The notes beneath the pieces were generated by a model. The model was not told the DNA's origin. It did no database searches and was given only the letters and a program-made list of their open reading frames with translations. Source: Streptomyces sp. RPA4-2 (GTDB lineage Bacteria; Actinomycetota; Actinomycetes; Streptomycetales; Streptomycetaceae). Taken from it: a stretch of DNA of 64,000 bases. Below, in pieces: positions 42,340-50,459 of this stretch. The position numbers and the translations under genes were made by a program. The number at the start of each line of letters is the position of its first letter. The first letter of the stretch is position 1. The DNA is taken from contig NZ_CP050975.2 of assembly GCF_012273515.2 (NCBI RefSeq), positions 9,548,001 through 9,612,000 on the forward strand. Direction: 5' to 3'.

Positions 42340-43821
42340 TCAGGCGGCCGGGGGATTCTGGTGGGGTCCGACGATGTCCAGGACGGCCATCATGCCCATG
42401 TCCTCGTGGTTCAGGATGTGGCAGTGCAGCACCGTCCTGCCGGTGAAGTCGGTGTAGTGGATGCGGATGACCGCCTCGCCGAGCGCGGGCACGTTGATGG
42501 TGTCGTACCAGCCGTGGGAAGGGTCGTGGGGCTTCCCGTTGATACTCATCAGCTGGAAGTCGTTGGTATGGATGTGGAAGGAGTGGTCTTCCTTCGCGTG
42601 GTTGCGGATGGTCCACTCCTCGACGCTGCCGAGGATGGAAGTGAAGTCGATCCGATGCGGGTCGTACATCCGGCCGTTGATGTAGAACTTCGTGCCCGGC
42701 CCGTTCTCTGTGAAGACGACCGTCTTGCGGGCCGTGATCGTCGCGTCGCTCAGGTCCTCGTGGGGGGCGAAGTCGGTCGGGAGCGCGGCGCGGCTCATGG
42801 CCTTGCCGCCGCTGACGACGGTGGCCAGGTCGGCTCGGGGGAATCGGTTTCCGGCTGAGCCGGTGTCGTACGGGAGGGTCTCCAGCCGCGTGGTGCCAGG
42901 CCGGCCTCCCTGGACGAGGACGTCGAAACGCGCGCCGGCCGCGATGAGCAACGTGTCCTGGTCGTACGCCTTGGGGACGGGGATGCCGTCCTGGGCGATC
43001 ACGCGGAAGCGGGTGCCCGGGAGGTGGAGCTTGTAGTAGATGTTGGCCCCGATGTTGGCGAGCCGCCAGAGCTGGGTCTCACCCGGCCGGATGCCGATCA
43101 CCGGGTTCCGCTGGCCGTTGACGGTGCGGTTGGTGGCCGCTCCGATGCGAAGGGGGTGGGTCTTCACTGAATCGCCCTGGACCTGGAAGTCCTTGAGCGC
43201 GATCGTGTGCTCGGTGATGCCGCGCAGCGCCGGTGGCAGGTACTGCCGCAGGCCTTCGACGATGATGACGCCCGACTCGCCCCCGGCGACCTGCGGTGCC
43301 GACGTCATGTCCGCGTGCGAGTGGTACCAGTAGGTGCCGGTCGGATGGTTGAGCGGCAGTCGGTACGAGTAGTGGTACGAGTGGTTGTACTTGAGGGCGA
43401 TGAAGATGTCGTCGGCGGGGGCGCGTGGCGAGACGTGGAGGCCGTGCGTGTGCAGGTTGGTGTCCTCGTCGATGTGATTGGTCAGGGTGAGGTCGATGCG
43501 GTCGCCGGGCCGTACACGCAAGGTGGGCGGCATATAGGTCCCGTTGTACGTGGTGGCGTACAGCTGTCGGTCACCCACCCGTACCTTGCGGCGCTCGACC
43601 GTGATGGCGGCCTTCAAGAGGCCCTTGCGGCTGACCAGTTCCGGCGGGTCCTGCAGCCGAGGGCCGGCCGCGGGGTCGTGCCCGTCCTTCGGCGCGGGCT
43701 GACGGGTGGAGTGGGATGGTCCGGTCGGAGCCTGACCCCCACAGCCGGCCAGCCAGCCGGTGGTGGAGAGCAAGCCGGCGACGAGCCAGGCCGACGAGGT
43801 ACGGACACGGGACCGGGGCAC
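42340..43821 (-). CDS. multicopper oxidase lipoprotein (493 aa)
   Basis: GTG 43821 follows AGGAG and gives a lipobox signal (WLAGC). All copper motifs are present: NLHTHGLHVSP, YWYHSHADM, HSFHIHTNDFQ and LHCHILNHEDMGMM (T1 Cys with Met ligand). Three cupredoxin-like domains are ordered as in laccase/CueO-like enzymes. Expected to oxidise metals or phenolics outside the membrane, or protect against copper. No export or chaperone genes lie alongside. Confidence 0.92.
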   Translation of the reverse strand: MPRSRVRTSSAWLVAGLLSTTGWLAGCGGQAPTGPSHSTRQPAPKDGHDPAAGPRLQDPPELVSRKGLLKAAITVERRKVRVGDRQLYATTYNGTYMPPTLRVRPGDRIDLTLTNHIDEDTNLHTHGLHVSPRAPADDIFIALKYNHSYHYSYRLPLNHPTGTYWYHSHADMTSAPQVAGGESGVIIVEGLRQYLPPALRGITEHTIALKDFQVQGDSVKTHPLRIGAATNRTVNGQRNPVIGIRPGETQLWRLANIGANIYYKLHLPGTRFRVIAQDGIPVPKAYDQDTLLIAAGARFDVLVQGGRPGTTRLETLPYDTGSAGNRFPRADLATVVSGGKAMSRAALPTDFAPHEDLSDATITARKTVVFTENGPGTKFYINGRMYDPHRIDFTSILGSVEEWTIRNHAKEDHSFHIHTNDFQLMSINGKPHDPSHGWYDTINVPALGEAVIRIHYTDFTGRTVLHCHILNHEDMGMMAVLDIVGPHQNPPAA

Positions 43822-44404
43822 ATCACTCCTAGGGAAGCCGAGCGACCGGGCGGAGCCACGCCCAGGGAAGCCGAAGCCACGACGGTCCACCGGCGGCCCG
43901 TCAGCCGGAATGTAGAAACGATGGACACCGCCACCCTGCCCGCCACGCCCTCGGAACGGCGGCAACCACTCAAGAACAGTGCGACTTTTACACGGATGGC
44001 GGCAGTTCCGATGACTTCGGACCCGTCGGCAGGTGCGGACACGTGCTCCGCACACGAGAGTGGCGACGGCCCCAGGGCGACTCAGCGAGTAGGTCCGGCG
44101 AGCAGGTGACCGGCGGGGCATCGGCCGTGAGTCGCGGGCTGGTCGCCATCACCGACCACCGACTTCCGGATCGGTTGCCACGTACCGGAATTGAGGGCCT
44201 CAGGGGCGCCCGGTGCGGGGCCGTACACGGCTTCGGCGAGCCCTTGAACACGTTTCGGCAGTGGGCGTCGACCCCTGGGCCGCCCGGTCCCCGGCGTGCC
44301 CTGACGGGCCCGTCCGCAGCCTCGACGAAATGGCTCTGACCTGGTGTTTTTATGGATTCTGGCTAGGGTGGTGAGGTCTGCGGGACACCATGGGAGGGGT
44401 CTTC
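43822..44404. other. intergenic, no gene supported
   Basis: About 580 bp upstream of both the oxidase and GyrB-like genes, so it should hold two divergent promoters. AT rises at 44338-44365 (GGTGTTTTTATGGATTCTGG). A good RBS (GGGAGGGG) precedes 44405. Reading frames inside are Arg/Pro-rich without domain similarity. Confidence 0.35.
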
Positions 44405-45577
44405 ATGAGTGGAGATGGCATGGGGTACGACGCTGCCCGGATCGAGGTCCTGGAGGGGCGGGAAGCGGTTCGGAGACGGCCCGGGATGTATGTCGGCTCG
44501 ACCGGCGAACGAGGCCTGCACCAGCTGGTGTTGGAGGTCGTCGGCCGGGCGGTGAACCGGTTCCTGGCCGGCCGCTGCGGATCTGTCGACGTCACGCTCA
44601 CGGCCGACGGCGGTGTGCGGGTCGCCGACGACGGTCCCGGGGACCCGTTCGAGACCGCCGGGGCCACCTTCGGCCGGGACCTCGAAGCGCTGCTGACCAG
44701 CTTCTGCGCCGGGTCCGAGCCCGTCGGCCGGTACAACGCGGCCGTGGGCCATTTCGGATGGGGACTGTTCGTCGCCAACGTTCTGTCGAGCAGGCTGACG
44801 GCCGAGGTGCGGTCCGAGGGGGCCCGCCGGGTGCACGAGTACGCGCGCGGTGTCGCGGTCGTACCGCCCGCCGTCATGGAGCCGGCGACGGGAAGCGGGA
44901 CGACCATCGCCTTCTGGCCCGACGCCGAGATCTTCGAGACGACGCGGTGCTCGTTCGCCGTGCTGGCGGAGCGATTCCGGCAGGTGGCCTTCCTCAACCG
45001 GGGGCTGCGGATCTCCCTGACCGACGAACGCCCGGCAGGCGAGGCCCGAGTGGTGGCGTTCCGATTCCCGGACGGGGTACGGGACTTCGTGGCCGCCCTC
45101 GACGCGGAGACGGGGGTGGGCCTCCATCCGGAGCCCATCGGTTTCGAGCGGGACGACCCGCGGATGGCGGGGACGATGGAGGTGGCGCTGCTGTGGAAGG
45201 GCGGCCAAGAGGAGCGGATGCGCAGCTTCGCCAACAGCCGGGCAACGCCCGAGGGCGGCACGCACGTGGACGGCTTCCGTGACGGCGTGGCGGCCGCGGT
45301 CACCGCGACCGCACGGGAACTGGGACTGCTGACGGCAGCGGACCCGGACCTCCGCGCGGACGGAATCGGCGTGGGTCTCACGGCGGTTGTGTCGGTGAAG
45401 CTCGACCGTCCCGAATACCTCGGCGCCACGCACGGTTTGCTGGGCGACACCGACGTGCGGGTGTGCGTCGGCGAGGCCGTCCGGGAGTACCTGGGCAACT
45501 GGTTCGAGGAGCGGCCGGAGCGGGCCGCGGAGATCGTCGACCGAATCGTCCGGGGCGTCGATCAGGAGTCAACTTGA
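44405..45577 (+). CDS. degenerate GyrB-like GHKL ATPase-domain protein (390 aa)
   Basis: Clear GyrB homology: IEVLEGREAVRRRPGMYVGS, TGERGLHQLVLEVVGRAVNR, then the transducer part with NRGLRISLTDERP, ALLWKGGQEERMRSFANSR, GGTHVDGFRDG and GVGLTAVVSVKLDRPEYLG. It lacks the whole TOPRIM part. Key ATPase residues are altered: the Mg-binding Asn of EVVDNS(V/I)DE is Arg here, DNGRGIP reads DDGPGDP, and the GLHGVG lid reads GHFGWG. ATP turnover is unlikely. It ends exactly at the IS200/IS605 right-end hairpin, so insertion may have truncated it. A gyrase inhibitor or decoy is a guess only. Confidence 0.8.
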   Translation: MSGDGMGYDAARIEVLEGREAVRRRPGMYVGSTGERGLHQLVLEVVGRAVNRFLAGRCGSVDVTLTADGGVRVADDGPGDPFETAGATFGRDLEALLTSFCAGSEPVGRYNAAVGHFGWGLFVANVLSSRLTAEVRSEGARRVHEYARGVAVVPPAVMEPATGSGTTIAFWPDAEIFETTRCSFAVLAERFRQVAFLNRGLRISLTDERPAGEARVVAFRFPDGVRDFVAALDAETGVGLHPEPIGFERDDPRMAGTMEVALLWKGGQEERMRSFANSRATPEGGTHVDGFRDGVAAAVTATARELGLLTAADPDLRADGIGVGLTAVVSVKLDRPEYLGATHGLLGDTDVRVCVGEAVREYLGNWFEERPERAAEIVDRIVRGVDQEST

Positions 45578-46809
45578 CCCGGCCCTGAAGGGCCGGGCTT
45601 GGAGGTAGTGCCCAGCTGGCTGCTGGGGTGGACTCCTCCGTCCAGACACCCTGATGGGGTGGCAGGGACGCGTGACTCACGCCCCGCGTTCCACACGCTT
45701 TCGCCACGGGTGGCGATGTTGTGGGAAGCATTCCGGTCGGCGTGGGCAACGACCCCGCACCCCCGGCAGATGAAAAGCCCCTGGTCGACCCGGTTTCGCT
45801 TGTCGATGTGGCCGCACTCGGCGCACGTCTGCGACGTGTATGCGGGATCAACGAAGACCAGGGGCACCCCGGCCCGCTTGGCCTTGTAGACGATGAAGTT
45901 TCCGAGCTGGGCGAATGCCCAGGAGTGGAGTGCGACCCGTTGGGGCTTGCGGAGCCGTACCCGGTTGCGGATGCCCTTGAGTTCTTCGAGTCACACGCCG
46001 CGTCCGGTGCGTTCAGCCTCGGTCACGATCGTCTTGGAGATGATGTGATTCTGGTTGGCGGCGTGCCGCGCCTCTGTGCGGGCACGGGCCTTGAGCCGCC
46101 GCTTGGCGCTCTTGGTGCGCTTCTTCTGGAGCTTGGCCCGCAGGGCAAGCTGTCGCTTGCGGTACCGGTTGAGTCCCCGCCCGGCGGCGAGGTAGCCGGT
46201 GGAGGCGGTGGCGATGTTCTCGATGCCGAGGTCCACGCCGATGAAGCCGTCCGGCTCGTACTGCTGCGCCTCCGGCACGTCACAGGTGGCGACGAGGTAG
46301 AACACGCCGTCGCGCTCGATCAGGTCGGATTCGCCCTGCCGGTGCGCCTGGAGCATCTTGAGCGTGTCCGGGGAGCACACGAATGAGACGTTCTTGACCC
46401 GGCCGTCCACGGTCCAGATGGACACGGTCCGCTGATCGTGCTGCCGGCTCAAACACCGGTCGTCATACGGCTGCGCGGCCTGGGGCCGGAACGCGATCGG
46501 CTTGGACTCGGCCTTGCGGCGACGCCTGGAGCCTTCCTTGCCGAGGTTCCCGGCACGGATGCTGGCCTTGAGCGTGGTGTACGAGTCGCGCACCTTCTTG
46601 GTGACGTGCTGCGCGGCCTGCGCTCCCAGCCCACGGGCTTTGAGTTCGGCGTAGGTGTGCTTGCGCAGCTCGTACTCACGCGGCACGCCGTGCTCGAACG
46701 CCACCTCCGACACCCAGTTCGCGGCGTCATTGACCGTGCTCAGGGTGCGCTCAAGCGCGGATGCCTGCACGGCATCCGGCATGAGTTTGACCTGCGTCAC
46801 GATCTTCAT
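45562..46809 (-). pseudogene. tnpB: IS200/IS605-type TnpB with one in-frame TGA
   Basis: ATG 46809 (MKIVTQVKLMPDAVQASALE). All RuvC-like parts are present: RuvC-I Asp in [13 protein letters not shown], RuvC-II Glu in LEELKGIRNR, the zinc finger CAECGH...CRGCG, and RuvC-III Asp in HADRNASHNI. The reading frame is interrupted by TGA at 45991-45993, directly before LEELKGI, and then continues in the same frame to 45562. So translation would end before the catalytic Glu. Otherwise nothing is decayed. Its 3' end overlaps the right-end hairpin, where TnpB-associated omega RNA normally lies. Confidence 0.85.
45578..45597. ncRNA. right-end hairpin of the IS605 element, likely part of the TnpB guide (omega) RNA region
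   Basis: An 8-bp stem CCCGGCCC/GGGCCGGG with loop TGAA sits at the 3' end of tnpB. In this family the right-end structure is copied into omega RNA whose guide is the flanking DNA, which here would be the 3' end of the GyrB-like gene. Confidence 0.5.
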
Positions 46810-46831
46810 GGGCGTACCGTGACATTGATCT

Positions 46832-47260
46832 ATGTCACCACGCTGGGAGCCAAACCCCGATATCCGCAGGGGTCGTAGCGTCGTCCACACCCTCCAGGCG
46901 CATTTGGTCTTCACCCCCAAATATCGGCGCGGACCATTCACCGACGAGATCCTTCGGCGCTGCGAAGAGGTCATGCGCGACGTGTGCACCGACTTCGGCG
47001 CGGAGCTGCGGGAGTTCAACGGCGAATGCGATCACGTCCACCTGCTCGTGCACTACCCGCCCAAGGTCGCCATCTCCCGGCTCGTAGGCTCCCTCAAGGG
47101 TGTCTCCGCCCGTCGCCTGCGGCAGGAGTTCCCCGGCCACATCCGCACGTATCTGTGGGGTGAGCACTTCTGGTCGCCGTCCTACTTCGCCGCCTCGTGC
47201 GGGGACGCCCCGCTCGCCGCCATCAAGGAATACATCGAAAACCAGAAACATCCCGGCTGA
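46832..47260 (+). CDS. tnpA: IS200/IS605-family transposase TnpA (142 aa)
   Basis: A Y1 HUH transposase: SVVHTLQAHLVFTPKYRR, the HUH motif in CDHVHLLVHYPP, and nucleophile Tyr in AAIKEYIENQKHP. It looks full length. Divergent from tnpB and probably able to mobilise the element. Confidence 0.92.
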   Translation: MSPRWEPNPDIRRGRSVVHTLQAHLVFTPKYRRGPFTDEILRRCEEVMRDVCTDFGAELREFNGECDHVHLLVHYPPKVAISRLVGSLKGVSARRLRQEFPGHIRTYLWGEHFWSPSYFAASCGDAPLAAIKEYIENQKHPG

Positions 47261-47273
47261 GGCCAATACCGCA

Positions 47274-47295
47274 GACCCGTGCACCCGCGCGGGTC
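47274..47295. repeat. left-end hairpin of the IS605 element
   Basis: GACCCG...CGGGTC stem with inner CG pairs, 14 bp after the tnpA stop. Such subterminal hairpins are recognised by TnpA. Confidence 0.5.
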
Positions 47296-47520
47296 AGAGC
47301 AGCGTTAAGAAGCACTTCCTCCCGCGCGTGAACGCCCAGGGCTCCGCGCTAGATCATGCTGAAGAGGATTGAAAAGGACCGAACAGCGCTGGAGGGCCCT
47401 GGCGGCGGGCTGCCGAAGCGCTGTGGACCGGCGCACCGAAAGCGGTGCCGGGGCGACGGGCCACCGGCTTTCGTCCGCGAGACCCGTGAACAGCGGGTGC
47501 CGCCGAGGCCGCGGGTGTCG

Positions 47521-48390
47521 TCACTCGGGGTCGGCGACGAAATGGTCGGTGCCCAGCACGGCGAGCAGGGCGAGTCGCTCGTGGCTCGCCGTCCCCGGCG
47601 TGGCGGTGAATATGAGCAGTGACTGGCCCTGGTCCGGGTCGAGCAGGAGTTGGCAGTAGAGCTCCAGTTGTCCGACCTGGGGATGAACGAACCGTTTGGT
47701 CTCGCTCCACCGGAGGCCCACCTCGTGGCGCTCCCACCATCGTGTGAACTCGTCGCTGGTGCGGAGCAGGATGTCCGCCAGGTCCGCTGCGGGGGAGTCG
47801 GGCCCGTTCCGGGTGACAGCCGCGCGCAGCAGCGCGACGTTGATCCGGCTGTTGTTGTCGTGCTCCTTGGGGTGGTACCGCTCACGCTCGGCCGGATCGG
47901 TGAACCAACGGTACGTCGCACTGCGGTAGTTGCCGGTGTACTGGGTCTGGTCGCCGAGCAGTGCGACCGCGGACGGCGTCTGCAGCAACGTCTCGCCCAG
48001 CGGGCCCATGACTTGCGCGGTGGTACCGGCCAAGCCGTCCATGACACGCATCAGCCCGGGGCTCACGTGCTGAAGCCGCAGGTCACGGCGGGCGGTGCGG
48101 TAACCGGCGAGCAGGAACAGGTGGTCGCGTTCGTCCGGCGTCAGGCGCAGGCCGCGGGCGATGGCCGTGACCATCTGCTCCGACGGTTGCGGGCCGTCGC
48201 CGCGTTCCAGCCGGGCGAAGTAATCGGCGGACATGGTGCACAGCTCCGCCACCTCCTCGCGGCGCAGGCCCGGAGCGCGTCGGCGTGGTCCGCGGCGCAA
48301 CCCGACGTCCTCCGGTTGCAGCGCCGCACGGCGGGTGCGCAGGAAAGCGCCCAGGGACGAGCGGTCGAACGTATGGTCCATGGTCCCCAT
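47521..48390 (-). CDS. XRE-family regulator with MmyB-like ligand domain (289 aa)
   Basis: HTH at about 14-75 (APGLRREEVAELCTMSADYF, ARLERGDGPQPSEQMVTAIA). The MmyB-like domain has VMDGLAGTTAQVMGPLGETL, YRSATYRWFTDPAERERYHP, SDEFTRWWERHEVGLRWSET and LELYCQLLLDPDQGQSLLIF. It diverges from an SDR gene (48570), as does the similar regulator at 13590, so each probably controls its dehydrogenase in response to a small ligand. Confidence 0.92.
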   Translation of the reverse strand: MGTMDHTFDRSSLGAFLRTRRAALQPEDVGLRRGPRRRAPGLRREEVAELCTMSADYFARLERGDGPQPSEQMVTAIARGLRLTPDERDHLFLLAGYRTARRDLRLQHVSPGLMRVMDGLAGTTAQVMGPLGETLLQTPSAVALLGDQTQYTGNYRSATYRWFTDPAERERYHPKEHDNNSRINVALLRAAVTRNGPDSPAADLADILLRTSDEFTRWWERHEVGLRWSETKRFVHPQVGQLELYCQLLLDPDQGQSLLIFTATPGTASHERLALLAVLGTDHFVADPE

Positions 48391-48500
48391 CGTTGGCCAT
48401 CCGGCGCGGCATAGCCACGACCTGCCAGTCAGCGGTTGCGCGTGTCCTTCCAGCGCCCGTGGAGGGCGAGTTCACTGGCGACGCGATCACTGGTCGCCAC

Positions 48501-48555
48501 GAACCGCGAACCGTGAACCAGAAACCGCCAACCGCCAACCGCGAACCGCGAACAA
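48501..48555. repeat. short tandem heptamer array, consensus GAACCGC
   Basis: Seven degenerate 7-bp units (GAACCGC, GAACCGT, GAACCAG, AAACCGC, CAACCGC, CAACCGC, GAACCGC) and a partial one lie just before the SDR start. They sit in the regulator/SDR divergent region and may be an iteron-like binding zone or slippage product. Confidence 0.6.
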
Positions 48556-48569
48556 CGGAGCCAGGACCC

Positions 48570-49433
48570 ATGACCAGTTGGACAGCGAACGACCTCCCGA
48601 ATCTGACCGGCCGTACGGTGGTGATCACCGGCGCCGGCCGTGGCCTCGGCCTGATCACGGCACGCGAGCTCGCTCGTGCCGGTGCCCGAGTCGTGCTGGG
48701 GGTACGCGACACCGGAAAGGGCCGCCGCGCCGTCGCCGGCCTTCCCGGCAACTTCGACATCCGCCCGCTCGACGTGTCGGATCCGGCCTCGGTGCACGCC
48801 TTCACCGACTCCTGGTCCGGCGACATCGACATCCTGATCAACAACGCCGGTGTGATGGACATCCCCGCCGCGCGTACCGCCGACGGCCTCGATCTGCAGA
48901 CCACCACCAACTACACGGGTCCGTTTCTGCTGACCACCTTGCTGCTCGAGCACATCACCGACCGCGTGGTGCACGTCACCAGCGAGCTGCACCGGCGGGG
49001 CAGGATCGACCTGGACGACCTCGACTGGCGGACGCGCAGGTATCACGGGATGCCTGTCTACGAGGCGTCCAAGCTCGCTGTCGTCCTGTTCTCGCTGGAG
49101 CTGCAGCGCCGACTGACCGCTGCCGGCAGCCCGGTCCGCTCGGTGCTCGCGAGTCCGGGCATAGCCCGCACCGCGCTGGCGGCCCACTCCCGGTCGAACG
49201 TCATCAACCGGCTCACGTTCCTCACCAACTCCCCGGAGCGGGGAGCGCTGTCACTGCTCTACGCCGCGACCCAAGACGTCCCCGGCAACTCCTACATCGG
49301 GCCGGACGGCCTGGGCGGCTTCCGGGGCTCCCCGGCAGTCCGCCGGCAGGGCAGGGTCGGCCTCGACCCGGTCATGGCCGCTCGGCTGTGGGACGCGACT
49401 GCCGACCTCGTGGGATCGCGTCCGATGAGCTGA
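48570..49433 (+). CDS. short-chain dehydrogenase/reductase (287 aa)
   Basis: ATG 48570 gives MTSWTANDLPNLTGRTVVIT. Motifs: VVITGAGRGLGLITARELAR, ILINNAGVMD, VHVTSELHRR (catalytic Ser), YEASKLAVVLFSLELQRRL and SPGIARTAL. It resembles retinol-dehydrogenase/WW-oxidoreductase-like SDRs, with a C-terminal NSYIGPDGLGGFRGSP. Probably controlled by the divergent XRE/MmyB gene. Confidence 0.9.
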   Translation: MTSWTANDLPNLTGRTVVITGAGRGLGLITARELARAGARVVLGVRDTGKGRRAVAGLPGNFDIRPLDVSDPASVHAFTDSWSGDIDILINNAGVMDIPAARTADGLDLQTTTNYTGPFLLTTLLLEHITDRVVHVTSELHRRGRIDLDDLDWRTRRYHGMPVYEASKLAVVLFSLELQRRLTAAGSPVRSVLASPGIARTALAAHSRSNVINRLTFLTNSPERGALSLLYAATQDVPGNSYIGPDGLGGFRGSPAVRRQGRVGLDPVMAARLWDATADLVGSRPMS

Positions 49434-49729
49434 CGGGGGGACCGCCGAGGACGTCCTGGGCCGCCTCAGGGTGCACCGACTAGGTCTGGGGCCACCGGGC
49501 ACCACGCCGCGGCGGATGGGCGCGCCGACAACGTGTATGCCTCCCGCAAGAACAGCTCCCGTCCGAGTGGACATGGCATTGAATGCGCCATCTCGGACAA
49601 GGCAGACGAGGTACCGAGCCGCCGCCACGAGGTGGGACAAGCCGGCGGTCCTTCAAGGGGCGACCGTGCTGATCCAAGAGGCGACCGTGCTCATCGCGGC
49701 CATCAACGAGTGGTGATGGCCGCCCGCTC

Positions 49730-50251
49730 TCATTCTGCGGGGTCCAGGTTCCATGCCTCGGGCACATCGCTGCCGCAGAAGACGCAGACGAAGTCGTCCT
49801 CACGCACGATGTTGTGCTCCTGGCAGCCGGGACATCGCCGGAACACCACGTCGTGGGTGAAGCCGGACGGACGCCCGAGCCCAACGGCATCCAGAGCCTC
49901 GGCGACCGCCGACCAGGAGCTGACGTCCGGGCAGTATCCGGTTGACTGATTGCTGACGTCGCCGACCACCCATCGGCCTGCCTCACGCGAGAAACTGATC
50001 TCGCCGGCGCTCCTGACCAGCCCTCCGCCGGCACAAGCCACATGCTCACTCCGCCGCGGCGCCAGCCGAAGTACGCCGTCCGTGTCGACCACAAAGGTGA
50101 ACGGCTCGACCAGTTCCGCCGCCGGTCGCTCAGTGACCCAGCTGTCGAAGTCAGCCGCTGAGACGATTCGGCAGCCACCGCTGCCAGGTCGGACCTCAGC
50201 TATCAGGTCGACCGGACCGACGTACCGATAACACCGCTTCCGTGCGCTCAC
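49730..50251 (-). CDS. hypothetical protein with C-terminal zinc ribbon (173 aa)
   Basis: GTG 50251 (VSARKRCYRYVGPVDLIAEV) is preferred; upstream codons to 50281 look non-coding. The N-terminal two thirds form an alpha/beta domain (VSAADFDSWVTERPAAELVE, FTFVVDTDGVLRLAPRRSEH, WSAVAEALDAVGLGRP). The C-terminus has CPGCQEHNIVREDDFVCVFC, four Cys in a CxxC-x15-CxxC arrangement typical of a zinc ribbon. Function unknown. Confidence 0.72.
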   Translation of the reverse strand: MSARKRCYRYVGPVDLIAEVRPGSGGCRIVSAADFDSWVTERPAAELVEPFTFVVDTDGVLRLAPRRSEHVACAGGGLVRSAGEISFSREAGRWVVGDVSNQSTGYCPDVSSWSAVAEALDAVGLGRPSGFTHDVVFRRCPGCQEHNIVREDDFVCVFCGSDVPEAWNLDPAE

Positions 50252-50459
50252 GCGCGCCAACCTAGAACACTGTCGATACACGCTCTACCGGGTGGTCCGT
50301 GTCGGCGGCGGTGATTCCGCCAAGTCCCCTCCGGCACGCAAGGATCCGGCCGACGATCCGGCCGGCCACCGCCCGTGCTGAGCCCGAGGCGGATGGTCAA
50401 AGCCGCCGAGCGGTGTGCCGTGGCGGAACACGGCGGGTAAGCGGTGCTGACACGCCATC

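Larger units (their letters stand above)
45562..47305. mobile_element. IS200/IS605-family element (tnpA and tnpB divergent)
   Basis: tnpA and tnpB diverge with 22 bp between them, and hairpins lie at both sides (45578-45597 and 47274-47295). Such elements lack inverted repeats and move as single strands. Exact borders cannot be fixed here; the left boundary is close to 45571-45577, right at the GyrB-like stop. Confidence 0.75.

Noticed and set aside
45991..45993. TGA in tnpB as a selenocysteine codon
   Set aside because: No SECIS-like hairpin seen directly after it, and TnpB proteins do not use selenocysteine; a nonsense change is simpler.
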